From: Fen-1362 sp964597035
GTDB taxonomy: Bacteria; Planctomycetota; Phycisphaerae; Sedimentisphaerales; Anaerobacaceae
Reading direction: 5' to 3'
Assembly (NCBI GenBank): GCA_964597035.1
Contig: CAZQWM010000009.1
Coordinates: forward strand, 7,543 to 71,542
DNA length: 64,000 nt
Under the pieces are notes generated by a model, which did not search any database, was not told the origin of the DNA, and was given only the letters and a program-made list of their open reading frames with translations. Both the position numbers and the translations under genes were made by a program. The first letter of the stretch is position 1; every line of letters begins with the position of its first letter. Positions 33,401 to 42,325 of the stretch are shown one piece after another.

Positions 33401-36245
33401 CTTGTTCATAGTATGCTCCGGGCCATGGTGTTGTCTCACTGTAAATAGCTGCATCCGGCTCTGTTGGAACCACTGTGCCATTGTAATTGAGAGGGTAGGG
33501 TTCTTGCGCAGGTGGGAGCAGATATGTGCCGGGCAACTCATATTTCTTCACAGGAATTACCCGAGTGTCTAAAACTTCCTTACCAAAGGGAATTAAAACT
33601 GTAACCGTGCGAACCGGTATAATAGGAGTTCCTGTTCGCTTATATGTCTTCAAATCTTTTATCAGCACAAAGTCATATTCTGTATGTGCATCTGTGACTA
33701 TAGCTGGTTCGTCGAATTCATATTCTAATACAATTCGATTTTCGTTGGCCTGAAATTCAGATACAGCACTGACTAGTTCCTGGTTCATCGACGGTGTGAA
33801 ATCTGACAGATAGCTTGAAAGACTGAACTCCAGACCAGAACTACCTGTATTGCCGATAGTCAGGATTTGAATGTCATTGCTCCCCTGGGGAATGGTTACG
33901 TCAAAAGAATAAGGACTCGCCCATATCTTTGGTTCAGTGTACACATCGAGATACACTGCTCGTCTCTGCTCCATTTTGGTGGTGACATTAACAAAATTCA
34001 ACCGCCCGTAATAGTCACCCTCGGTCAAGGAGTCAGCATTGGCATTGGGAGCCACGATAACTGTGATCGATTCACCCGGACTTAAATTTCCGCTCGACGG
34101 GAAAAAGCCGAGCCAGACCACATTTGAGTCGACAATCCAGTCAATAGTAACCGGCCCGATGTTGGTCAACTGATAAGATGTATTTGATGGAACGAACGGG
34201 CCACCAGGATGTCCGGAGAACGCAGAATTCGCGTCAGGAATAACTTCAAGGTATCTAAGTCCAAGTATGCCACGGCCACTCAACTGTACTTCAACTTCCG
34301 GGTTATTTGCGTCGGAACTGCCTATTACCAATGTTTCTTCATAATCCTCAGCCTCTTTCGGGTTGAAAATAACATCGAAAGTAATGCTACCTAATGGCGG
34401 TATCAAAATCGGAAATGCGGGGACATCCTCCAGGTAGAAACCATCTGAGATAAGGTTTGTAGACTGGATGGGCAAAATTTGCGGTGAAACCTCGCTCTCG
34501 CCGGGATATTCCGGCGGCTCCCATTTCCCTGGGGCAATCTCTGGCTCTGACGCTGTATGAGGATGCTCGTTGTACCACTGCTGCTCATCACTTAAGGTTT
34601 GTGAGGTTTCTATCGGCTTGCTGACAAGAACATTATCAAAATAATGATTTGCTATGGAATAAAAGCCGCTATAACATACCAATCCAATTCTTCCAGCTTT
34701 GGTGATACTGTTGTCGGTACCTGACCATGCAAGATTATCGTTGAAATAAACATCGATTTCAGAACCTACGATATTAAAAGTTACGACGTTGGAAGTCTCG
34801 CCGTATTTCAAATAGCTCGAATAAAGCCACCCGTCTGTAAGCCAGACGAATGAGCCGGAAATCCATTTGCCTACCCAGTAGTATTTTTTGCCACTTATAC
34901 CAACCCCATATGTGGAGCCGATTCCCCCCGGATAATCGAAGTCTTCACTGGCGCGCACGAATAAACCTGCCACAATGTCCAAGTCGCCGGTTCGCCGCAC
35001 AGTAACCTGCACCGTACGATCCTGCCACAAACGCCCCAAATACAGTGACTGCATAAGCACTCCAGTGGTGCTTGTCCTCGCACGATATTCGCCGGAAACC
35101 ACATCCCAATAGCTTGGCACCAGTGACTGCCAGCCCTGCGCAAGACCATCCTCGAAATCTTCAAAATAACTGCCTCCAACGCCAAGAGAAATATCAGTAA
35201 CCACAAGGCTGTAGTCGGGGTCGGTATTGGAAATTGTAATCTGCTCGGTCCGTGATAAATCCACAATTACATCGCCGAAAGGCATATTCAGGTCGTTAGG
35301 GGGCGGAATTGAATCGGTCACCTCAATTTTAGCGGGGCCCGGTATTACTTCCAGCGTTACATCCCGCGTTTGGGAAAAGCCGCTGGTCATATTCATAAAT
35401 GTTACAGTATCATTGTAGTTACCCAGCGGTAGAGTATTAACATCGGCAGTAAGATAAACCATCACGATGTTAGAATCACCCGGTCCTAACGTCCCACCGC
35501 CAGGTGTTACATCAAGCCAAGGCTCAGTCACGCTCCCCGTCCAGTCCAAGGAAGATATGCCCTCATTGGTCAGTGTATATATTTTATTCGAAGGGCTAAA
35601 TGGCCCGCCTTCAAATCCGCTTGACAGCAATCCCTTATCAGGTGTGACACCGAGAGTGTTGATTGGGTCGCCTAGTAAACAGACATCATCAATATTCCAG
35701 CCGGGGTATATTACCGAACCATTTGTTGGTCCCATTTTCCAGCGAATATATACAGTAGACTGCCCATCAGCGATGCCAGCAATATCATATGTGCACTCAA
35801 TCCAGGCACCGTCGCATAAATCAACTCCAGTGTTGTACCAGACGGGTCGCCAGTTGATTCCATTCCTACTTACCTCTACTGATGCCTGGTCGTATTCTTC
35901 TTTTTGCACTCCCAGCCAACGCCAGAACCTCAGTGTTACGTTCTCGTAGCCAGAACAGTCCAAAGCGGTTGTGGTCAGGTAGTACGCAGGCATGTTGTTG
36001 GCATAATCACCCGAAAGATTGTAACCATAAACATTGGTGCCGGTATGGCCGGAAGTTGGGTCGCCACAGTGTGACCCACCCCCCAACGGAACGCCAAAGC
36101 TCCATTGTCCCTGTGTGCTCCAGCCGGGATTAGTATCCATTGGGAAACATATAATTACATCTGCCTGCGCATCGTCATTTGTGGCAAAAACAGCTAAAAC
36201 TGTAAAAACAGTGATAGCTAAAGAAGGATAATTTCGCAACCTCAT
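30432..36245 (-). CDS. Giant secreted gingipain-like (C25) protein with dockerin-like modules
   Basis: A 1937-residue exported protein. A signal peptide covers residues about 1-28. Then come a beta-rich domain (to about 195), a BACON/Ig-like domain, a choice-of-anchor-D domain apparently interrupted by a LamG-like domain (about 360-560), a second BACON-like domain, a C25 propeptide-like region (about 850-1040), and a caspase-fold peptidase C25 domain (about 1060-1470). NHLGHAN near 1308 offers the catalytic His and YSQGCDPGG near 1342 the Cys. Downstream are a choice-of-anchor-D domain, a nidogen-like domain, an EF-hand module (DLNSDQEVDFLDYAMLAECW) near 1720-1742, a jelly-roll domain and a final EF-hand module. 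AGGAGG lies seven bases before the ATG. It is probably a secreted cysteine endopeptidase. It is the only intact gene of the tRNA-bounded island. Confidence 0.82.
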   Translation of the reverse strand: MRLRNYPSLAITVFTVLAVFATNDDAQADVIICFPMDTNPGWSTQGQWSFGVPLGGGSHCGDPTSGHTGTNVYGYNLSGDYANNMPAYYLTTTALDCSGYENVTLRFWRWLGVQKEEYDQASVEVSRNGINWRPVWYNTGVDLCDGAWIECTYDIAGIADGQSTVYIRWKMGPTNGSVIYPGWNIDDVCLLGDPINTLGVTPDKGLLSSGFEGGPFSPSNKIYTLTNEGISSLDWTGSVTEPWLDVTPGGGTLGPGDSNIVMVYLTADVNTLPLGNYNDTVTFMNMTSGFSQTRDVTLEVIPGPAKIEVTDSIPPPNDLNMPFGDVIVDLSRTEQITISNTDPDYSLVVTDISLGVGGSYFEDFEDGLAQGWQSLVPSYWDVVSGEYRARTSTTGVLMQSLYLGRLWQDRTVQVTVRRTGDLDIVAGLFVRASEDFDYPGGIGSTYGVGISGKKYYWVGKWISGSFVWLTDGWLYSSYLKYGETSNVVTFNIVGSEIDVYFNDNLAWSGTDNSITKAGRIGLVCYSGFYSIANHYFDNVLVSKPIETSQTLSDEQQWYNEHPHTASEPEIAPGKWEPPEYPGESEVSPQILPIQSTNLISDGFYLEDVPAFPILIPPLGSITFDVIFNPKEAEDYEETLVIGSSDANNPEVEVQLSGRGILGLRYLEVIPDANSAFSGHPGGPFVPSNTSYQLTNIGPVTIDWIVDSNVVWLGFFPSSGNLSPGESITVIVAPNANADSLTEGDYYGRLNFVNVTTKMEQRRAVYLDVYTEPKIWASPYSFDVTIPQGSNDIQILTIGNTGSSGLEFSLSSYLSDFTPSMNQELVSAVSEFQANENRIVLEYEFDEPAIVTDAHTEYDFVLIKDLKTYKRTGTPIIPVRTVTVLIPFGKEVLDTRVIPVKKYELPGTYLLPPAQEPYPLNYNGTVVPTEPDAAIYSETTPWPGAYYEQVTSQSRRGYKLFVVNLFPLQYIPSIGQISYAGKLRLEIDLKDESASGVLRPSATVEAKLLAKIDNPAVLKTYSEIDCTPEILDQPASLPPGGPYKYVIITNAALEGAPSPLNFQALRDAKIAHGMTATIVTTEWIYANYDGTKPSGGSDNQTRIRNFLIDAYQGWGTEYVLLGGTDTVIPARMFLVDSFAGEIDIMPVDMYYGCVEPAACTFDSDADGYYGEPCDGVGGGDVDLIAEIYVGRAAVKNFTELENFIRKTLDYDSTNNIEYLSRISMLGEYIGFGGVAEYAKDAMEQIRIGGQYDGYFTYGFENHIQSNFIDFNTIDCIPGSPSFCWPLYDKDYVWPKSSLINLMNSGIHVFNHLGHANYTYDMKLYASDLASLTNTDYFFVYSQGCDPGGFDTTNCFAEVLTSMEHGAFATIMNARYGWGRFNSTDGPSQRFDRQFWDAIFGEGILEIGRANQDSKEDNLWDINGDCIRWCYYELNLFGDPAQQIRFSKSHSSSGWVCFNPDVGTVGPGQTFDVNVIFDGNRLPGAYGGHIIITSNDPYVPEIIMSATMTIEQIDYLAELFDPKAPIDPNDPNCNDLAYHTLTLRPDGSSYKACINEANDFPVDPNGGTIIPLGDDDYIAINLDGASINFFGTSYNTFYIGSNGYISFLSGDIRHFETLADHFDLPRISALFDDLDPSAGDLISWKQLDDRVVITFENVPEYGSSNTNSFQIEMRFNGKIRITWLGIDAYDGLVGLSDGCGLPLHFSESNLSEYESCNFMFDLNSDQEVDFLDYAMLAECWKDLYSLLETVLDEFQAISYGGNNGTTNWSDDWQELGEFDGPDSGILQVVADGSMRLGYNNNEKHQPVMSLTREVDLSSATSAILTYDYAAEGKHGDCYVIVQVSGNGGSDWDTLAIYYYDSGSGSCSFNITPYISFDTQIRYEIISGNSVNMCLYIDNVQVEFDDPAQPWFPWCYVSDFNRDFRVDLDDLVLFVEHWLE

Positions 36246-36615
36246 CAGTAATCCTCCTGTAATAATTGGGTTCCACCACGAGATGTGATGGTTTAGTTAA
36301 ATGCATTCCATATGTACATAGAAATCTTTGACATACCCACAGGTGACTGCCAAGTTTTCGCCTTGCAGCAGCTTAAACCCGGCTTTCAGCCAAGATTTAC
36401 CTGCAACCCATAAGCCGCGTACATTTAGTCCATAGATGAATCCAAGTTAGATTGTCTTTCTAAACTACACAGTCCACAAACAAGAGCCGTTGTTCCACTT
36501 TTCTCACAAAATTCCGAAAATACGTGCATATTTATTTATTAATCTAGAAAACACCCTGTATTTCCAACGGCGTGACAGAACAGTGCAGAGAGAATTCAGA
36601 TAGGAACTATAAAAA
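36246..36615. other. Upstream region of the giant gene
   Basis: AT-rich, no open frame of note. AGGAGG (36258-36253, minus strand) is the ribosome-binding site of the giant gene. I find no clear promoter, and no integrase 5' part, although this is the other inner end of the candidate island; the frame entering the tRNA copy from this side is closed by TAA at 36610-36612. Confidence 0.5.
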
Positions 36616-36689
36616 CGCGCCCGGCAGGGCTCGAACCTGCAACCTTCGGATTCGAAGTCCGACACTCTATCCAGTTGAGCTACGGGCGC
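36616..36689 (-). tRNA. tRNA-Arg(TCG)
   Basis: A 74-base tRNA on the minus strand. Acceptor strands GCGCCCG and CGGGCGC pair fully; the D stem is GCTC/GAGT with loop AACTGGATA; the anticodon stem TCGGA/TCCGA holds the loop CTTCGAA, giving anticodon TCG (codon CGA, Arg); the T arm is GCAGG, TTCGAGC, CCTGC. CCA is not encoded. Its 3' 51 bases are duplicated at 29752-29802. The dehydrogenase gene lies upstream in the opposite direction. Confidence 0.95.
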
Positions 36690-36859
36690 AAATACCGCTT
36701 CGATTATAGGCAAAAAACATCTTTTTGAAAAAGAAAAAAGCAAAGCCCCCAAACTCCAAAGCGACAGGCCCTCTGGCAAAACACTCCAATCTATGCTATA
36801 AGCAGCCGCTGTTGGCAAGCAGCAGGGCGGTAGCCGATTATCCTTTACGGGGAATGCGT

Positions 36860-37924
36860 ATGAAGGCGGCGGTTCTCACCGGCCTAAGACAAATCGAAAT
36901 AACCGATATGCCGAAGCCCGGCATCAGGGACGATAGTGAAGTTCTATTGAAAATCAAGCGGGTGGGGGTGTGCGGCAGCGACGTCCATTATTACTTGGCG
37001 GGCAGAATAGGTTCGCAAATCGTCAAATACCCATATCTGGTCGGCCACGAATGCTCGGCAACTGTCGAAGCGGTCGGCAAAAAGGTAAGCCGTGTGAAAA
37101 CTGGCGATGAAGTAGTCGTAGAGCCGGCTGTATCGTGCGGAAACTGCCCGCAGTGCAGGATGGGCAGGGAAAACACCTGCTACAATCTAAAATTCCTCGG
37201 CACGCCGGCTCCCTCGGCTGCGACTTTCGAGGGCAGGCAGGGTATGGACGGTTGCATGTGCGAATATATAGTTATGCCGGAAAAATGCTGTATAACTACC
37301 GCAGACCGGCTGTCATTGGACGAGGCCGCGTTGTGTGAGCCGTTTGCAATCGGCGTTTACACTATAAAACGCTCCGGCCTTGCCAAAGGCCAAAAAGCGG
37401 CTATTCTCGGCTCGGGGCCTATTGGTTTGAGCTGTCTTGTGGCAGCGAAGATTCAGGGTGCTGCCGACGTATATATGACCGACAAACTCGATTATCGTGT
37501 CGAGTTCGCTAAAAAGACCGGTGCAAGCTGGGCAGCCAATCCCGACAAAGAGGATGTTGTAGCGGGCATAGCCAAGCTGGAGCCGGACGGCGTGGATGTT
37601 GCCTGCGAGTGCGCGGGCCAGCAGGAGACGCTCGATGAGGCCGTCGAAATTCTTCGCCCGGGCGGAACGCTCATGCTCATTGGCATACCGGAGTTTGACC
37701 GTGTCAGCTTCGCCATCGACCGGATAAGAAGAAAAGAAATCACACTCATCAATATACGCAGACAGAATCACTGCACAGAGGAGGCGATGAAATTAGTTGC
37801 ATCCGGCGCGGCAAAAATCGAACACTTTGCAACGCATCGTTTCACACTCGAACAGGCAAAGGACGCTTTTGAGCTTGTTGCCGGCTATGGCGACGGCGTT
37901 ATCAAGGCAATGATTGAAGTGTAA
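36860..37924 (+). CDS. Zinc-dependent medium-chain dehydrogenase, sorbitol/L-iditol type
   Basis: A 354-residue polyol-type alcohol dehydrogenase. CGSDVHYY near residue 38 and GHE near 65 give the catalytic zinc ligands; CGNCPQCRMGRENTC near 92-107 gives the four-Cys structural zinc site; GSGPIGLSCLVAAK near 184 is the nucleotide-binding turn, followed by Asp in MTDKLDYR, which favours NAD over NADP. Substrate is probably a polyol such as sorbitol, xylitol or a similar sugar alcohol. I choose ATG at 36860 because GGGGA lies six bases upstream and KAAVLTGLRQIEI is the typical start; the frame extends back to 36725 without family likeness. Confidence 0.88.
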   Translation: MKAAVLTGLRQIEITDMPKPGIRDDSEVLLKIKRVGVCGSDVHYYLAGRIGSQIVKYPYLVGHECSATVEAVGKKVSRVKTGDEVVVEPAVSCGNCPQCRMGRENTCYNLKFLGTPAPSAATFEGRQGMDGCMCEYIVMPEKCCITTADRLSLDEAALCEPFAIGVYTIKRSGLAKGQKAAILGSGPIGLSCLVAAKIQGAADVYMTDKLDYRVEFAKKTGASWAANPDKEDVVAGIAKLEPDGVDVACECAGQQETLDEAVEILRPGGTLMLIGIPEFDRVSFAIDRIRRKEITLINIRRQNHCTEEAMKLVASGAAKIEHFATHRFTLEQAKDAFELVAGYGDGVIKAMIEV

Positions 37925-37928
37925 CGAT

Positions 37929-39167
37929 ATGGCTTCGGCAAGCATAGTTACTATCGGAAATGAGCTTTTGGCTGGCTGCACGACCAATACCAACGCCTCA
38001 TACCTGTGCTCCCGGCTGCTTTCTGTTGGCATACCCGTTGTCAGCTCGTACACGGTCGGCGACGAAACTGGTGAGATTGTCCGTGCACTGAAACGGGCCG
38101 TCGATGACGCCGGGATTGTCATCGCAACAGGCGGGCTGGGTCCTACTGATGATGACCTGACTCGCGAGGCCTTTGCTAAATTTCTAAACAGCAAACTCCA
38201 GACGGATTCGGCCTTGCTGGAAGGCATTCGGAGGTTCTTTGCCGAAAGGGAGCTGCAAATGCCGGAAAAGAACGCCCGCCAGGCATATATCCCCGCGGGG
38301 GCCGAGCCGATTGAAAATCCGCTCGGCACAGCGCCTGGTATCTGCGCTAGGATGAAAGAAAAGATTCTATTCGCATTACCCGGCGTGCCCATCGAAATGA
38401 AACAAATGTTTGAAGAATCGGTTCTGCCCATTTTGGAAAAGCAGGGGGGTGGCCAATTTACGGTAGTCAGGAAGGTGAGGTGCTTCGGTGCGGGGGAATC
38501 GGCCATAGCTGAAAAGCTCGGCAACCTGATGGAACGCGGAAGAAATCCGCTTATCAATTCGACCGTTGATTCCGGCGTGATTACACTTCACATTGTTGCC
38601 AGGGCGCTGACAAGGGAACAGGCGCAGCAGATCGTCCGGGATGATATTGAGCGGCTGCGGTCGCTATTAGGCGGGCTGGTATTTGGAACCGGTGAGCAGA
38701 CACTGGCCGAGGTCGTGGGCAAACAATTAGCACAACGGCATAAAACAGTCGCCACGGCCGAATCCTGCACGGGCGGTCTGCTGGGCAAACTTTTGACCGA
38801 TATTCCCGGCTCAAGTGCATATTTTATCGCCGGCTGGATAACCTACGGCAACCAGGCAAAAACTAATGAGCTTGGCGTCCCGGCCGGGCTCATCGAAAAA
38901 TATGGGGCAGTAAGCGAGCAGGTGGCTTCGGCGATGGCCATCGCGGCTAGGCAAAAGGCAAGGTCCGATTATGCTTTGGCTGTAACGGGAATAGCAGGGC
39001 CTGACGGCGGAAGCGAACAAAAACCCGTCGGGCTGGTATATATAAGCGTAAGTGATTCGAAAAACTGCCGGACAAAACAATTCCTTTTTTCGCATACCAG
39101 AGATATGATTCGGCAAAGGGCCGCCCTGACGGCCCTGAATATGCTTCGTATAGGGCTCAAGGATTGA
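37929..39167 (+). CDS. cinA: CinA, nicotinamide-nucleotide amidohydrolase
   Basis: A 412-residue CinA with both usual domains. The N-terminal MoCF-like domain (about residues 1-165) begins ASIVTIGNELLAGCTTNTNA and has ATGGLGPTDDDLT; such domains act as ADP-ribose/COG1058 pyrophosphatases. The C-terminal CinA domain (about 255-412) has TAESCTGGLLGKLLT near 276 and AVTGIAGPDGGSEQKPVGLVY, the NMN deamidase site. It begins four bases after the dehydrogenase stop. The -35 box of the next promoter overlaps its stop codon. Confidence 0.93.
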   Translation: MASASIVTIGNELLAGCTTNTNASYLCSRLLSVGIPVVSSYTVGDETGEIVRALKRAVDDAGIVIATGGLGPTDDDLTREAFAKFLNSKLQTDSALLEGIRRFFAERELQMPEKNARQAYIPAGAEPIENPLGTAPGICARMKEKILFALPGVPIEMKQMFEESVLPILEKQGGGQFTVVRKVRCFGAGESAIAEKLGNLMERGRNPLINSTVDSGVITLHIVARALTREQAQQIVRDDIERLRSLLGGLVFGTGEQTLAEVVGKQLAQRHKTVATAESCTGGLLGKLLTDIPGSSAYFIAGWITYGNQAKTNELGVPAGLIEKYGAVSEQVASAMAIAARQKARSDYALAVTGIAGPDGGSEQKPVGLVYISVSDSKNCRTKQFLFSHTRDMIRQRAALTALNMLRIGLKD

Positions 39168-39192
39168 CTTTTTGCCGATTAAATGCTATAAT
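39164..39192 (+). promoter_or_regulatory. Near-consensus extended -10 promoter for the gspE-pilT part
   Basis: TTGACT (39164-39169), 17 bases, TGC then TATAAT (39187-39192). It overlaps the end of cinA and should start transcription about 30 bases before the first ATPase gene. Confidence 0.8.
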
Positions 39193-39227
39193 GATATCAG
39201 CAGAAATTTCTACATTGGCGGGCGTGT

Positions 39228-40964
39228 ATGGCGAAGACAAGACGCAGACATTTGGGGGAAATACTCTATAAGGCGGGCCTGGTCGAGAAGCAGGCACTGA
39301 TAGATGCTATAAAGGCATCAAAGGCCAACGGAAAACGCCTTGGGGAGTTTTTGCTCGAGAAGGGTCTGATAGACGAAAACGTTCTCGCAAAGGCGCTCGC
39401 CAAGCAATTCGACATGAAGTACATTAACCTCGACAAAACTCCCATATCCGCTGATGCCACTAAGCTGATACCCGAAGACCTCATCAGGAGACACAATGTT
39501 GTTCCGCTCGGTGTGGATAACGGCCGGCTCAAACTGGCTATCCCTGACCCGATGGATCTCGAAGCGATGGATTCGGTTCGCTTCCGCACCAACAAGGACC
39601 TTGAACTATATGTTGCAAGCCGGTCGAAAATCCGGGCGTTTATAACCGACACTCTCGAACAGGGCGGGGCCGAAGAGACGGACCGCTTGAAGCATAGTAT
39701 CGACGCCACCGCAGCCGAGCTTGCCGAGACCGGCCATGAGTTACAGGCCGAAGTCCTCAGGGCCGGCGAAGCTGCAGGACACGACGACGGACCTGTCGTT
39801 CGCTTAGTTAACCTTATCATCGATACAGCCGTAAAGATGCGAGCAAGCGATATTCACGTTGAGCCGATGGCCGACAGAGTGCGAATCAGATATCGCCTTG
39901 ACGGCGTATGCTTCGAGAAGGACACCATACCAAAGAATATGCAGGCTTCGATGACAACCCGCCTCAAAATCCTTTCCGGTATGAACATCGCCGAAAAGCG
40001 TATTCCCCAGGATGGCCGTATCAAACGCACCATCGGAGACCAGGACGTTGACTTTCGTGTCTCAGCGATGCCCGGCAGCCACGGCGAAAGCATCGTGCTG
40101 CGTATTCTCCGCCCGGACGCGGTCAATATCGGTATTAAGGCCCTCGGCTTTGAGTCCGATGATTATGAGCGTTTTCAGCATATCATAAGAAGGCCGAACG
40201 GCATATTCCTCGTAACCGGACCTACGGGCAGCGGCAAAACGACGACGCTGTATGCGGCGTTGCAGGAGCTTAACAAGCCCGACAAGAAAATTATCACAGC
40301 CGAAGACCCGATTGAATACAGTTTTGCGGGGATGAATCAGGTTCAGGTTCGCGACGATATCGGGCTTTCTTTTGACAGGATTCTGCGCTCAATGCTTCGT
40401 CAGGCCCCTAATATAATTCTCGTCGGTGAGATTCGTGACGGTGTTGTGGCGGATATTGCCATACAGGCCGCACTCACAGGCCACCTTGTCTTCAGCACGC
40501 TTCACACCAACGATGCACCCAGCGCGATTACCCGACTGATTGACATGGGCGTAAAACCCTTCCTTGTCGCAAGCTCCATTCAGGCCATTATGGCTCAGCG
40601 GCTCGTGCGGGTAATATGCAAGAACTGCAAAACCGTCGACAAAGACGCCGACCCGCAATACCTTAGACTGCTCAATATCACCCCGGAAGACCTTTCAAAA
40701 CAGCCCATATACAAAGGTGCAGGTTGCAGCCAGTGCCAGGGTATCGGCTACAAGGGACGTCTTGGTATATTTGAAATGGTTGAGCTTAACAATGAAATAA
40801 GAGAGTTGGCTTTCTCAAAGGCCCCGACAACTGAACTTCGAAGGGCCTGTGTCGCCAGTGGTATGAGAACACTTTTGGAGGATGGCAAAATCAAGATATT
40901 CAAAGGAATCACCACACCGGCTGAGGTCGCATCCATAGCTCAGACCGAAGGCGTGATCCTGTGA
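39228..40964 (+). CDS. gspE: GspE/PilB-type secretion ATPase, first copy
   Basis: A 578-residue hexameric traffic ATPase that powers pseudopilus or pilus assembly at the inner membrane. An N-terminal MshEN-like domain (LGEILYKAGLVEKQAL... to about residue 150) may bind c-di-GMP. Then come the N2 domain, Walker A GPTGSGKTTT near 330, the Asp and His boxes, Walker B ILVGEIRDG near 396, and a four-Cys zinc element (CKNC near 463, CSQC near 500). It heads a unit with pilT 27 bases downstream. It is a paralogue of the gene at 42326. Confidence 0.88.
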   Translation: MAKTRRRHLGEILYKAGLVEKQALIDAIKASKANGKRLGEFLLEKGLIDENVLAKALAKQFDMKYINLDKTPISADATKLIPEDLIRRHNVVPLGVDNGRLKLAIPDPMDLEAMDSVRFRTNKDLELYVASRSKIRAFITDTLEQGGAEETDRLKHSIDATAAELAETGHELQAEVLRAGEAAGHDDGPVVRLVNLIIDTAVKMRASDIHVEPMADRVRIRYRLDGVCFEKDTIPKNMQASMTTRLKILSGMNIAEKRIPQDGRIKRTIGDQDVDFRVSAMPGSHGESIVLRILRPDAVNIGIKALGFESDDYERFQHIIRRPNGIFLVTGPTGSGKTTTLYAALQELNKPDKKIITAEDPIEYSFAGMNQVQVRDDIGLSFDRILRSMLRQAPNIILVGEIRDGVVADIAIQAALTGHLVFSTLHTNDAPSAITRLIDMGVKPFLVASSIQAIMAQRLVRVICKNCKTVDKDADPQYLRLLNITPEDLSKQPIYKGAGCSQCQGIGYKGRLGIFEMVELNNEIRELAFSKAPTTELRRACVASGMRTLLEDGKIKIFKGITTPAEVASIAQTEGVIL

Positions 40965-40991
40965 TTATCCTGTTTTTGTGCTAACAGCAAA

Positions 40992-42131
40992 ATGGCAACA
41001 GTTAATATAGATAGACTACTTCAGGCATGTATCAGTATGGGTGGTTCCGATATTCATATTACGGTCGGTCGGCCACCTGTGCTTCGAATCGACGGGCGAC
41101 TACGTTCACTCGAAACAAAGGTGCTCGAACCCGATGACACCTTTGCCTTGATGAAGAGTATCACTCCCGAGCGAAACCAACAGGAACTTCAGGAAGAGGG
41201 AGGGACCGACTTCGGCTTCGCATACGGCGAAGCAGGTCGTTTCCGTGTGTCCGTATTCAAGCAAAAAGGCAACATAGCAGTCGTTCTGCGTCTGATACCC
41301 TCAAAAATTCTGTCCTTTGAAGAGATTGGCCTGCCCAAGATATGTGCAGCACTTTGCCGCAGACCCAGAGGGCTTTTCCTCGTAACAGGACCAACAGGAT
41401 GTGGTAAGACAACGACCCTTGCAACTATGATTAACTACATCAACGAGAATCTCGACCGGCACATCATAACCGTCGAGGAGCCAATTGAATATTACCACAA
41501 TCATAAAAAATCCATCATTAACCAGCGAGAAGTAGGTATCGATGTGCCGAGCTTTGCTGAGGCACTGCGTCGCGTCTTGAGGATGGACCCTGACGTGATT
41601 CTTGTTGGTGAACTGCGTGACCTTGAGACTATTGAGGCAGCGGTTCGTGCGGCGGAAACCGGACACCTGGTTTTCAGCACAATCCATACAACAAGTGCAG
41701 CCGGCACGGTAACGAGAATTATAGACGTTTTCCCAGTTAACCAGCAGGAGCAGATTCGAATCCAGTTGAGCGGCAATTTGATTGCGGTATTGAGTCAGGC
41801 ACTCTGCCCGCTTTCTACCGGAAAGGGCCGGGTAGCAGCTTACGAATTTATGGTTGTAACGCCAGCTATTGCCAACCTCATTCGTGAGAACAAAACATAC
41901 CGAATCGATTCGAGCATACAGACAGGCAAAAAGCTCGGTATGCAACTTCTTGATGACCACCTATGGACTCTTTATGAGTTCGGTAAAATTACCTTAACCG
42001 AAATGCTCGATAAAGCACGTCAGCCGGCTGCTTTGCACGATAAGGCAATGGAGCGTTATAAGGATAAAAAAGGCCGTAAAGGAGGAAGACCGCCTGAAGC
42101 AGATGATTTTGGCCCAATTCTACGCACATAG
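40992..42131 (+). CDS. pilT: PilT-like retraction ATPase
   Basis: A 379-residue ATPase of the PilT type, which disassembles type IV pili. MGGSDIHITVGRPPVLRIDG is the typical N-terminus; Walker A GPTGCGKTTT is near residue 132, the Asp box TVEEPIEYYH follows, Walker B ILVGELRDLET near 200, and the His box STIHTTSAAGT. The family's AIRNLIRE-like segment appears as AIANLIRENK. No zinc Cys motif is present, as expected for PilT. Its position between two GspE genes points to a retractable fibre rather than a pure type II pseudopilus. Confidence 0.9.
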   Translation: MATVNIDRLLQACISMGGSDIHITVGRPPVLRIDGRLRSLETKVLEPDDTFALMKSITPERNQQELQEEGGTDFGFAYGEAGRFRVSVFKQKGNIAVVLRLIPSKILSFEEIGLPKICAALCRRPRGLFLVTGPTGCGKTTTLATMINYINENLDRHIITVEEPIEYYHNHKKSIINQREVGIDVPSFAEALRRVLRMDPDVILVGELRDLETIEAAVRAAETGHLVFSTIHTTSAAGTVTRIIDVFPVNQQEQIRIQLSGNLIAVLSQALCPLSTGKGRVAAYEFMVVTPAIANLIRENKTYRIDSSIQTGKKLGMQLLDDHLWTLYEFGKITLTEMLDKARQPAALHDKAMERYKDKKGRKGGRPPEADDFGPILRT

Positions 42132-42246
42132 ATGCCTTTAACAGTTCCAATCCCTGTAGAGGGGGGGCCAAGGGGGAAAAGTTAATTCTGTGCAGAAAGG
42201 TGGCCTTTTGTCTGTCGCGTCAACTGTGTGTCCAAGTGCTAATTGC

Positions 42247-42276
42247 TTGACACAGCAAATATTACAGTGATATAAT
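42247..42276 (+). promoter_or_regulatory. Consensus extended -10 promoter for the second gspE operon
   Basis: TTGACA (42247-42252), 18 bases, TGA then TATAAT (42271-42276). This is the best promoter match in the window. It lies about 50 bases before the second GspE gene. Confidence 0.82.
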
Positions 42277-42325
42277 ATATCATGAAGATAAGAGTTATTT
42301 AAGTTTGCTAATACTAGGAAATATT

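Noticed and set aside
36504..36818. Minus-strand frame of 104 codons across the tRNA
   Set aside because: The central residues are a direct translation of the tRNA-Arg gene itself (QLDRVSDFESEGCRFEPC), a well-known source of false genes.
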